Source: Bolinopsis microptera | Taxonomy: Eukaryota > Ctenophora > Tentaculata > Lobata > Bolinopsidae | Direction: 5' to 3' | Assembly: GCF_026151205.1 (NCBI RefSeq) | Contig: NC_087079.1 | Location: 5,289,230-5,353,229, forward strand | DNA length: 64,000 nucleotides | Shown: positions 50,301 through 62,300 of the stretch, in pieces | How the letters are laid out: the number at the start of each line of letters is the position of its first letter | Position numbering within the stretch: position 1 is the stretch's first letter | Notes under the pieces: model-generated | The model's input: the letters and a program-made list of their open reading frames with translations, nothing else | Told to the model about the DNA's origin: nothing | Databases searched by the model: none | Position numbers and translations under genes: made by a program

Positions 50301-53300
50301 GGTTTTTCACCAGTATGAGTCATCTGATGTCGAACCAGGGTTGATTTCCAGCCAGTACTAAAGGAACATTCAGAGCATTTATATGGTTTTTCACCGGTAT
50401 GAGTCATCTGATGGTTAAGCAAGTTTGATTTTCGGCTTGAACTGTAGGAACATTCAGAGTATTTATACGGTTTTTCACCGGTATGAGTCATCTGATGTCG
50501 AATCAGGGTTGATTTCAAGCCAGTACTAAAGGAACATTCAGAGCATTTATACGGTTTTTCACCGGTATGAGTCTTCTGATGGCGAACTAAGTTTCCTTTT
50601 ACGCTTGCACTGTAGGAACATTCAGAGCATTTATACGGTTTTTCACCGTTATGAGTCATCTGATGGTTAAGCAGGTTTGGTTTTAGGCTTGAACTGTAGG
50701 AACATTCAGAGCATTTGTGTGGTTTTTCACCGGTATGAGTCATCTTATGGTAAAGCAGGTTTGATTTTTGATTTGAACTGTAGGAACATTCAGAGCATTT
50801 ATACGGTTTTTCACCGGTATGAGTCCTCTGATGTCGAATCAGGTTTGATTTCCAGCCAGTACTAAAGGAACATTCATAGCATTTATACGGTTTTTCACCG
50901 GTATGACTCATCTGATGTTTACTTAGGTTTGATTTTCGGCTTGAACTGTAGGAACATTCAGAGCATTTATACGGTTTTTGATTTTCACCGGTATGAGTCC
51001 GCTGATGCCAAACCAGTGTTGATTTTAGGCTTGAACTGTAGGAACATTCGGAGCATTTATACGGTTTTTCACCGGTATGAGTTTGCTGATGTGAAACTAA
51101 AGCTGTTTTTTGGTTTGCATTGTAGGAAAATTCGGAGCGAATGTAAGCATTTTCACTGGTATTAACCCACTGGTGGCAAGCTATTGCTGACTCCTGGTTG
51201 GGACAATCCAACTGAGAAACTGCATTTGAATACACTTCTGATTTAATAAGAAAATTATCTTCCTCCTTCTTAATCTCTGTCATGATCAATTCTGGTGGAA
51301 AACTTTCTTCTTCCATCTTCATTTCATTTTTAACGTCTGGAACATTTTTCTGCTCCATTTCACTAATAAGTCAAGGACTGTACCAAACTAAATGTCAGTG
51401 CTTATTTGAAGAGCTTTTCGCTTTGTTTACATCTGACATCAGGCAGAAACAAGCTTATAAAAAGTGATGGTAGTAACCCAGAAAATAGAAAACAAACGAA
51501 TGTGGTTAACAAATTTGAAACAGGTTAACAAGGTATTCGGATAATGCTGATACTTATAAAGCTACATAAAGCTATTAAACTACGAAACGTAATGTTCTAA
51601 ACATTTACTAGAAGTGATCTCCAAACTAAAGCTTCAGTACAACTGTTAGTTTGAGCTTCGCACCATAGGTTTTAAATAACAACAGTTCACTGTTCAGATG
51701 TTATATGAGCTAGCCTCTATGTGGTCCACAGGGCGGAGGAACAATACTGTGTGTGTATAATAAGTGTATAACTGCAAATTACATTGTCTAAAGCCAAATG
51801 TTTAACTTAAAAGCCTAAATTTCAATGAGGTTCAGGAATAGCGATCCAGCTTGAGGAGTAATTGATTTTCCAAGTTTCGCCCTCTTTTGTTCTTTTTCAA
51901 GTATTGATATAAGTATAATTTGCCATCTGATAAAATGCATTACTAATGAAATTACTTGACAGTACATTTTTGTTGGAGGAAAAAATTGTTCTATATACTT
52001 TCTTTCGCATGTTTTTGATGTTACGTCATAAAAAACTTTTGACCCTAAATATACAGTAGTTATCACAATACAATGACGATGCAATACGGATTACGATAAA
52101 TCATTCTACACTAGAATGACTATTGCTTACATTATAATTGGGATCTTCATCTATTTTGGGTATGGGTATTTTCACTCCACGATAACATTGAGTAAGAGAA
52201 AGGAACTGGAGTTAGCATCTGTCTCCGAACAGGATGAACCTGATCAATGAAGTTTAATCCTATGAGAACTAGTAACGATTTTCCAGGAGATTTGTTTACA
52301 ATACAATGAAACACCTTCATGTTGTACGTATAATCGCCGAGTAAACACAAAAGGTTTACAATCTTAGTCATCACTGAGAGAGGACTGGGACTATAGGGCG
52401 GGAGACTCTAGGGCGTGGGGAGATTTTTTTAACAGGGTCAGGTCTTTAGGGCGGTGACAAAAAATCACAGAGTTGTTTTTAATCAATTTTCTTTAAAATG
52501 ACTAGCACATATATCAATATGGGACCCGTCCGATGTTGGATGTCCCTGTTTGCAAGGCTTGTTCTAACGATCAGTTCTTCCATTGGTTTCTGATACTTGC
52601 TTTTACTTGCTAGGCTAATTATGCTAAGGTCACTATGAGTTATGACCATCTCATCGTTATGACCATCTGCTCTGCCGAAGCCCGAAGGTGCTTGGCTTAA
52701 ACAGCTGTACAATATCGCCATTCGATTCTCCCACATCCTCTAAAATTACACAAATTTATATCGATAGATATGGATTTTATGATATGATTTAAAAAGGTAC
52801 AGTAAGTAAAAGTCTCCGCCCAAAATTGTTTATGTACAGGGTGTTTCAAAAGTCTGGTAGAATGTGGTGCGCTCTAAAATGTACATTAGTGGGCTAGTGT
52901 CTGTTTTCCAAATATTAGCACTTTTGCAGGCTAGACACTCTTTTGTCTTTAGAAATTGAAGAAATATCACGGTGATATTATATTTTTAGTTAGTCTTTGT
53001 TCGTAATGAGATTTAATTTGTTATAAAATATTGTACACCTTTATCACATGTTAGCTGTACATTGTACAATATACATACAATGTACAATGTACATTTTACT
53101 AACAAGTTGAAAACCTGAACACATTTTTAAAACTCACGCTTTGCATTCCTCTGTTTTTTAACGATAAACACATCTTTTGATAAGGCTAAATTCCACCTTT
53201 GTTCTGGAACAATTCATACTACACTCAGTTTCTTTTGATAGACCTCAGCTGTTTCCCACTCTATATAACTATATTACGGTAAACTATATTACGCAGTTTT

Positions 53301-56300
53301 AACGTTTCATCTCAAATCTACTGCTCATGTACATTGTACAATAGCGCTCGGAAATTCGGACAAGGATGACGTGTCATCATGACGTCATCATGACGTGTCC
53401 AGATACAGGGTCCGCAGATAGAAGTGGACCCTGAGTACGTACAAAATCACATCCTCCCTTTTCTGTGTATTCGTATTCTCGGTAGAAATCTCTACATAGT
53501 CTGTGATCTCAACTTCCAATTTCATCTGGAAAATCTAAGCCCGTTATTTCTTGCTCTTTAAAGTGTGTAACGCCCTCGCGAGAATAAAGATGCTATTCAG
53601 CTGCATGGTCCAGTATCTTTTTACTGCTGGTTTTCCTATCATGTTACCATTCACTCTTGTAGTGTAGTATCGAACGCTTCTGGACCGCTGTGACCGCTGC
53701 AACATTGCCTTCAAGCTGTATATATTTTATTAACGTTAGTACCACTATAGTACGTTAATTGACAACATCTGTTATATTTGTAAGAAAATCAGTTGAACGC
53801 TAATATCCTTCAAGCACTTTACACTTCGTTAGTGTTCTCCTTTGTTCATTTCATGTTTAATTCCTGTTTAATTCTACTATTTTTGATAAAGTCAATGCAC
53901 TGAATATACACACGAGTATTGAACGAATCAGGACAGGCCGTGTATTCCATGAGGACCGTCACGAATTTCACGGTATACATTTTCGTACTTTCCTTACTAC
54001 ATACGTTATTATTTCCTCTCGCTCTTTTCTGTACTATAGACTATATAATATGTAATATCCGGGAATATTGTTTATTAGTCGCATTGTTCATTGTTGTGAT
54101 GTTTAGAGTTCAACATTTTCTTTTACTGGTGGATTCGTGTAGTGTTGTTGAATCTCATGATTTGATAGTTCTTTCATTCAAATTTCTGATTGTTTCTGAA
54201 TAGACTCAGTGAAGACAGATTCTAATTTTCTTTTACCTGAAACAGCAGCTTTTTCCTTTGTCGCATGTACGGAATTAACAGAAATTTTGAACTCTTAACG
54301 TAGACTATAAATTATTACAAATTATTTTAGTATAATATAGTTATTAGTTTGTACTCCGCAAGCTATCACGGTGGGGCTGTAGTATAATTTACGGTTTGCT
54401 GAATATGTCACCATCACACTCGACTTCTTATACTTCTTGGAGAGATAACCAATGTCCTTGATTAACAGCCATCGGATGATGATAGGAATTTGGGCATCAG
54501 TATTTTTGCGTTGAAATAATGAGTGTATCAGGAATTTTGCGTAATGACAATTCGTAAATTAGCGTCTGATAATCCAACGTCAACAGGTCTTTGTGAGTGA
54601 ATTATAGAATTTTGTGACCGCTTCATTCCATGTTTCACCATTACAGTTAAGGTATAATATTATTGGACAATGCTTGTGTCTATTAGTATTAGAGTGTCAG
54701 TAAGTCTTTGTTTTTTAATAACAAAGCCGGGTCAACAGTATATAAAATTTAATATCTGCACGTCTTTATTGAGCAGTTGTTCTCTATTTCCCCATTGCTT
54801 TATTTCCAATCTCTCAATTATTACACGTATACACGTACAAATGTACTCGCCGCAACTCTCCGAGCGTCATTTAGAAGTTTCCTCTTTGGTCTGGGTCATT
54901 GATGTATTGGCTATCTCTCACCTTTTATCTTTTTAAGGTTTCTTGGATACCTAACATTGATGTATTGGCTATCTCTCACCTTTTATCGTTTTGACTTTGA
55001 GGTTTCTTAATTACCTAACATTGATGTATTGGCTATCTCTCACCTTTTATCGTTTTAAGGTTTCTTGAATACCTAATATTGTCTTAAAATAAAGTTCCGT
55101 ATTTCTATGAGCTTTATTGACGACGGGTGCTTCTACAGGTTGTTTCACAATCCTTGAAATTTGTAGATTATTTCATTGTGTAACCCATTCTTTCCTAGCC
55201 ATGCTTACACTTCATCACAAGCATCGACTTTAATGCTCTGGAGGACTGTGAATCACAAGGACTAACACAAAACAGGGACATACCAAGATCCACCATGTCA
55301 TCATGCAATGAAAACTACAACTGCAGACCACCTCCCTTCCTCGAGCGGATATTCCAAAAGTCAACCCCTGAAGATCAACCCCAGGACCTGAAGAAATGTC
55401 TGAACCTCTTCGACCTGACGGTTCAGGGGCTAGCGCACATAATCGGGACTGGCATCTTCATCATGACACCGGGTATAATAAAGATGATAGCTGGGCCTGG
55501 TATGGTGGTATCCTATCTCATAGCGGCAGCAGTCCTGGTTTTCACCGTCCTCTCTTACATGGACCTTGGAGCTAGGTTCAAAGGTATTGGGAACGCGTAT
55601 GTGTACGTATACGCTGCTTTGGGAGAGTTCGCTGCTGGACTTATTGGCATCTTCATACTCACCGAGCTTGCCCTGGGTCTTGCCCTGGTGTCCGTTGGGT
55701 TTGGTCAGAATGTAGAAATGTTTTTCCTGAATGGTCACGGTCGTAACCTCCACATCGAGTACTCGGGCTCGCATCTTATAAAATATTTCGCCCAGAACGT
55801 CAACATCATGGCAATCCTCCTGATCGTTATCTGCTGCTGTATAAACTGTGCAGGCATCAAGAAGGTAGTGTTCACTAACATTTTCACAGTGTCCTACAGC
55901 ATCTTAGCTCTGACCATGTACTGCATACTATCTCTGATATACGGAAGTAACAGCACATTCGCCCACTCCACGGATCCTGATACTGGGAGAGGAGGAGTAT
56001 TTCCTTATGGAGCTGCTGGTGTGATTACTGGAGCAGCAGTCACAGTGGTCTCTTACGGTGGGTTTGAAACAGTTGTGAGTCTCTCAGCGGAAGCTAACAA
56101 CTCTAAACGAGACGTTCCCCTGGCGATCGGACTGAGTTTTGGGTTAACAACTGTGATCTACGTGTCTGTTACCTTGGCTATCGTGTATCTTGCTCCTTGG
56201 TATAGCTTAGATGAAGGTACTGGCATACCGGGATCTTTAGAAGCGCACGATCTAACCATTCCAAAGCACATCATCATTGGAGCTATCATGATGGCGTCCG

Positions 56301-59300
56301 CTAGTCTTGTCTTGTGCACACTCACCACACTGGCACGAGGACTCATGGTCCTCTCTGAAGATGGGCTCATATTCAAATGTCTGAGTTGTGTGGCAGAGTG
56401 TACTAAAGTACCGATTGCTGCTACAGTCACCGCGGCAGGTATAACTATTGTCTTCACACTTGCCTTCTCCTACGAGATCTTGATTCATCTGGTATCCGGT
56501 GGAGCCTTGCTAACGTTCGCTGCCGTGTGCTACTGCCTCATCGTTATTTCCTACACCAGAACCACGAAACCTGTGACCGAATCTTCGAGGCTCATCGAAA
56601 ATGAAGTGCTGCCAAGCGAAGCAGAGTCAACAACATCATCACTAGATCTTGAGGAGACAGCAGGTTATATTCAACATCAGGAATGGAAGGTCGTGTTCTG
56701 GATGGCATCTTTCTGGAAACTTCTAGCGGTCGCTATAATCCTATTTTACTGGCCCACTGGTTGGGACTTCTGGCATGTTCGTGTGCCACTGATGGTACTC
56801 TTGGGGTTGATTAACATATCTATACTGTCGTACATCAAGTTTAACTACTACATCCAGCCTCAGACAGATCCTGGCTTTGTGTGTCCAGGAATACCGTTTG
56901 TGCCGGCCATGGGCATAACTCTGAATCTGGCCTTGTTCAGTGCGCTTGATTTATTAGCCCATTTGATGACTGTGGCATATTTTGCTGTTGGATTTGTGAT
57001 TTATTTTGGGTACGGGTATTTTCATTCAAGGATCACATTGAGGAAGCAGAAAGAGATGGAGATAAATTTTAATAATGAAACTCAAGAAATGAGAATGGAA
57101 TAGTCTTAAATTTTAATGCTAAATTAGATTTTAATATTAGAAATTTGTAGTACTCAATAGCGTAAAAATAATCCGATATCATTCCTTCACTCGAGTATTT
57201 CCGTGTTACAACAAATCTCTGTCAAGAATATTTATTGGTGAAAATAGCGAAAATTATTGTGAACGGTTTGTATCAAGAAAAGTACGGCTATTTGCCTTTA
57301 ATAAGTAGTACTATTTTCGATATCCCTCTTTTTACAATATCATACATAATACAATCAACAATAATAATTACTTAATATAATATAGTTATGCTGGATTTTG
57401 TGATTAAACATGGTTTCTTTTATGTTGATTTTCTGTTTTTGCATCTAAATTAATGTTTTGTAGCTTATACTTTGTTGCTTTCCTGAAGTGCGTCTATAAT
57501 TCGATTCATTTGTTCTGTAATATGTTATAATTATTTCCGGGAATTATATCCCCGAAAAGTCGTGAACACTGAGCACTGATAATATATCTCGAGACTGCCA
57601 TTCGCCTTGATGAGCAGTGCCAGAAGTTAATGAAAATAAATAACCGTAGCAATGAACAGCCAAGGTATTATTGTATTATAAACTACAAACTCCCTCACTC
57701 GTCGTGAAAAATTATTTAGTGGACATGAAGTTCTCTTCGACGTTCTGATCCGACAAAAAACCGCCCAGCTGATTACTTTCTGTGAATCTTCTCGGTCCGA
57801 GCTCAGTACTGATTTTACTGTATCCTCAACTGATCTAATCACTGCAGTGTTCATATCAACATGTTGAAAATGTTGAATATGCTGAATATGTTGCTGGTCT
57901 TTTGCAGCGGTCAGTTCTCCCTGTAAATACGTAACAATTCCCTCAGTAACTTCAATTTTAGATCTGAGTTTCTGATTCTGCCTCTCCAGCTGAATTATAT
58001 ACTGGCCCTGCCAGTTTACAATGTTCAACACGTTACTCAGTTTCTCAGCTAGGATATCCTTGGTGGTCTCCCGGCCCGTTGAAGAAGACGCGGTGACTCC
58101 CTGAACAAACTGAGTTTTAACCATCTGGAGAATCGACTTCACCCTCTCAGTTTCATCTTCATCCTTACCGGTACCCTCAATCATCAAAACAGTGGTCAAG
58201 TCCATAGTTCTTTATAGTCTCGAGTCTAGTCAGAAAAACTCAGAAACATTCGTGAAAGTATCACCAAATGAGACACAATAACGCTGCACATCACATGTCC
58301 ATAGTGTACACGATCAATAGTAGCTGCAGTACTACAGTAGATGAAGAATAGTCCTGCCCAACGAGTTGATACCTATCAAAGATAAGCCGACACTTATACA
58401 AGATCTGTAACAACGTATATAAAAGTTGAAATTTACGATGTGTGGCTAGTGGCTACCAAGTACCTACTATGCTGTGAGGTAAATCGAGAAATGATGGAGG
58501 CTAACTACCCCGGGGACTTTTATCTGTTTTTTGCTGTATGTTAATATAACATGCTGCTCGGTAATGGGTTAATTACTGATTTACTTGACTTAAGGCGGCT
58601 TCAGCCTCCGATTATTGATGCGCTGTCTCCATAGAACTCTACTAATGATGTTATAAAGATTTTGTTGGAACTTTTTAACTCATTCGTTGTCTGACTGTGG
58701 GAACTATTGATTTTTGATCTTCCATAGAACTCTATCCGCCATAAGTCCGCCCATTTCTCCAGTGTCGGCTATCAACATAAGTCATGGCTGGTCTTCCCCT
58801 ACTCCTCACCTCATGAGTTGGTTCCCAAAGTAGCAAGCGGTTTGCGAATAGTTCTGGGTGCCAGTGGATATGGCCTGCTAGTCGCATCCTGCGCTCTTGG
58901 ATCTTCATGGTTGCTATCGGTAGGTTGCCATAGACTTCTTTGTTGGTTTTGCGCTGCTTCCAGTCCACATTTAGTGCCATCCTTAGCATTCTAGTGTAAT
59001 AGCCATCAATGCGTTTCTTCAATTGCTCTGTCCACGTCCACGTTTCAGAACCATAATATAGAAGTATTGACTCCACAGTAGCAACAAATAGACGGATCTT
59101 TAGTCCTCTTCTAAGGTCAGACTTGCACATCTTCTTTAGCGTGTTGCAGGCTGCCCAAACCTTAGCTTTTCTGACCCACAGGTCCCTCTCTGTTGTTGCT
59201 ATCCATGCTCCAATGTATACAAAGTCTGTCACCTTTTCCAGCTGGTTTCCAGAACAGCTATCAAGACTACTCGCCTCCTCTGTCATGTTCAGTCACTTCA

Positions 59301-62300
59301 GAGTCATGAATTTAGTTTTAATGTCGTTCATGGCTAGCCCCACACTCAGTGCTGCGTTAATTAGATAATTAGGTATTGAACAGCAGCACTAACCAGACTA
59401 GTTCAACGGCTCAGAAAGTGACATGACTCCTGTTGATCACTAGTAGAAATTAGTAAAGCTATTAATAATTAGCAAAACAACCTGCCTTCGGTAACTGTTG
59501 GTAGGGAGCATCACGGCTCTCTGCATTTGTAGTTAAAAAGGCACCATCCAGATACAATTTTGTTCTAATGTGACCGCGAGATTATTCCCTGCGTTATTAA
59601 CTATTTAAAACAGCTGGAGGCTGACCAGATCTGATGAGCGGTCCAAAGTACGAACTGCAGCAGCAGGGCGCTTGCGTTGAACAAATAAACACTACGCCTA
59701 TTATGTAATTTCACAAGAAACTGCTTAGTTACGTTATATTAGAACATTGCGTGTCTCAACATAAACTATACATATCACAGTATCCACTTGATGATGTGAA
59801 AATTATACAATAAAATCGTATTAAAAAGATAACTATTATAATGATAACATGTTATCATTATAATAGTTATCTTTTTAATACGTTATAACAGATAAGACTG
59901 AAATATCCTTATAATGTAATAAATGCATCTAAAAACACTTCAATACGAGTACCTACCTCGATAAGAATTCGAATGAGCACTACAGTAACGCCCCCTCTAG
60001 TAACCAAAGTAACGCCCCCTCTAGCAACCAAAGTAACACCCCCTCCCCCCCCCCCCCCCCCCCTTTAGTAACCAAAGTAACTTCCCCTCTAGTAACCAAA
60101 GTACCCCGCCCCAACCCCATCCCCCCCCCCGGCTCCCTCTGTAACCAAAGTAACACCCCCCTCTCTTCAGACCAACTACCGGACATGTTGTTAATGCAGT
60201 CTCTAGTGCAGCTACTGCCCCTCTAGTAACCAAAGTGCCCCCCCCCCTCCCCCCCCCCCCCCCTCCCCCCCCCCCCCCCCCTAGTACCCAAAGTAACAAC
60301 CCTCTCTCTTCAGACCAACTACCGGACGTGTTGTTAATGCAGTCTCTAGTGCAGCTACTACCCCGGTTTGGTCTCACTACTCGCCTGCACGTGGTACAGG
60401 AGCTACTGGTACTCACTAGAACTAACCTAAAGTTGGGGGAACAGTACAGTTTACTACCTTCCTGGTACAACGCCGTACTCTGTCTTATGCTCGGTTAGTC
60501 ACGCTATGTCACGTGGTTAGTCACGTTATGTCACGTGGTTAGTCACGTTATGTCACGTGGTTAGTCACGTTATGTCACGCTATGTCACGTGGTTAGTCAC
60601 GTTATGTCACGTGGTTAGTCACGTTATGTCACGTGGTTAGTCACGCTATGTCACGTGGTAAGTCACGTTATGTCACGTGGTTAGTCACGCTATGTCACGT
60701 GGTTAGTCACGTTATGTCACGTGGTTAGTCACGTTCTGTCACGTGGTTAGTCACGTTATGTCACGTGGTTAGTCACGTTATGTCACGTGGTTAGTCACGT
60801 TATGTCACGTGGTTTAGTTAGTTACGTTATGTCACGTGGTAAGTCACGTTATGTCACGCGGTTAGTCACGTTATGTCACGTGGTTCAGTTAGTGTAGACA
60901 ATAGACATGACTCTCTTTGGTGAACATTTTTTATAAGTTGGCTAATTTCTTACCAATTTAATACCAGGTGTTTTGAAAGTTTAAACATGACTCTATTGGG
61001 TGTTTTGAAAATGTCTTATAAGTTGGCTAATTTCTTATAAATAAGCGTTAAAAATAATTTGGTGTATTTTTTTTCGAAATTTCAATAAAATTGAGAAAAA
61101 TTTCGAAAAATTCCATTTATTTCGAAAAATAAAGCCCCAATCGTTCTGAAACTATCATTCGCCTGCCATAAAGTGGCCATTGCGGTCATTTTGCACCCCC
61201 TATGGAGATCTCAAGACCTTCGGGAGCCGAATAACCAATATTAGGGGTGGGGCGTATGGGTTCCTGGAGAAAAATGACTATGAAAATTTTTGCCCAAAAG
61301 TTTCAGCTGGACGGTTTTTTTTTGTGGTTCCTGGGACTATGGACAACACATTCCTGTAGACAAACCTTTGTTACGAATTTGTTCACAGATTGACCCATAA
61401 ACAGCAATTCTTGCCCTAACTATTAGTCAACCTCCTCTTTAGCTGAAGTCATGAGCTGCAATAAATTGTTTTATTGATTTGTTAATTACATGATATTTGG
61501 TAAAAGTACACTGGATTAATCAGGAGGAGGGAGTGAGGAGGAGGGAGGACTACAAGAGCAACTATTTGTAACTATAATGGAGCTGCTACACACCATACTG
61601 TGGAGGTACTACGAGAAAGCAGGCTCCCTCACTAAGGACCAGATAGGAAGGATACTGCTTGCTGTTGATGAGCTGGAGAGCAAGATATTTAAAACTACTT
61701 CTGTTATCAAGATGAGGTAATTATTAGTAACCAGTTTAGTAACTATTGGTAACCAGTTTAGTAACTATTGGTAACCAGATTAGGGTTACTGTTAGTTACT
61801 AGGGTATCAGATTATTTGGGGTTTTGTAGGTTGCGATTCGAAAAGTTTGTTTCTATCTCTTATATCGTCAATTACAGTGATTTCTTCAATTCTTCTGGAT
61901 GAGAAACAAGATTTATGTATTATAAATGTTAATAAGATTTATAATTCAGTTCAACATTGAGTACGATAAAGTTAAAGTAGGTGGACATAGATATTCGTCT
62001 CATAAAATTCGTATGATACTATCGGTGTTACAGCAATCATTATCCAGTTTATTTCTTACTCTTCTTCTTTGCCTCTGATTGATTAATTATCAAAATTGAA
62101 AAAGGGCTGTGTTTGAGGGTTAGCCTGTGTGACCAGATGCTAAATAGTATACTGAAAAGAGTTTACTTTTTTGGGTTTCGTTACTTTTTAAATGTTTTTA
62201 GGGGGCTCCTCTCTTTAATCAACAGCAGTGATTTCATTAGTTTTTTTTCTAAAAAGGGCTTACGATTGACAATTTATTCCAACTTTGGGTGTTTTATATA

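Larger units (their letters stand above)
48408..52115. repeat. Tandem unit 2
   Basis: 3708 bp. Compared with unit 1 it has about 505 more bases of zinc-finger coding sequence and about 150 fewer bases in the Helitron-like element. Confidence 0.93.
26234..60313 (+). other. 34-kb intron of the BEACH-family gene hosting a transporter and zinc-finger gene cluster
   Basis: The exons on both sides share phase 1 and the joined protein reads on as ...[18 protein letters not shown]. Inside lie five CAT-type transporter genes, a transporter fragment, two zinc-finger genes and several transposons, none of them belonging to the host gene. Confidence 0.65.

Noticed and set aside
50677-51165. Plus-strand open frames with repeated [19 protein letters not shown]
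   Set aside because: Antisense shadow of the zinc-finger repeats; the period and position match the fingers exactly.
53919-54203. 94-codon hydrophobic open frame
   Set aside because: No homology that I recognise, T-rich composition that yields hydrophobic codons by chance, and no supporting context.
60021-60470. 149-codon Gly-rich minus-strand open frame
   Set aside because: Antisense reading of poly-C stretches and of the exon at 60314; the plus-strand exon explains the region.
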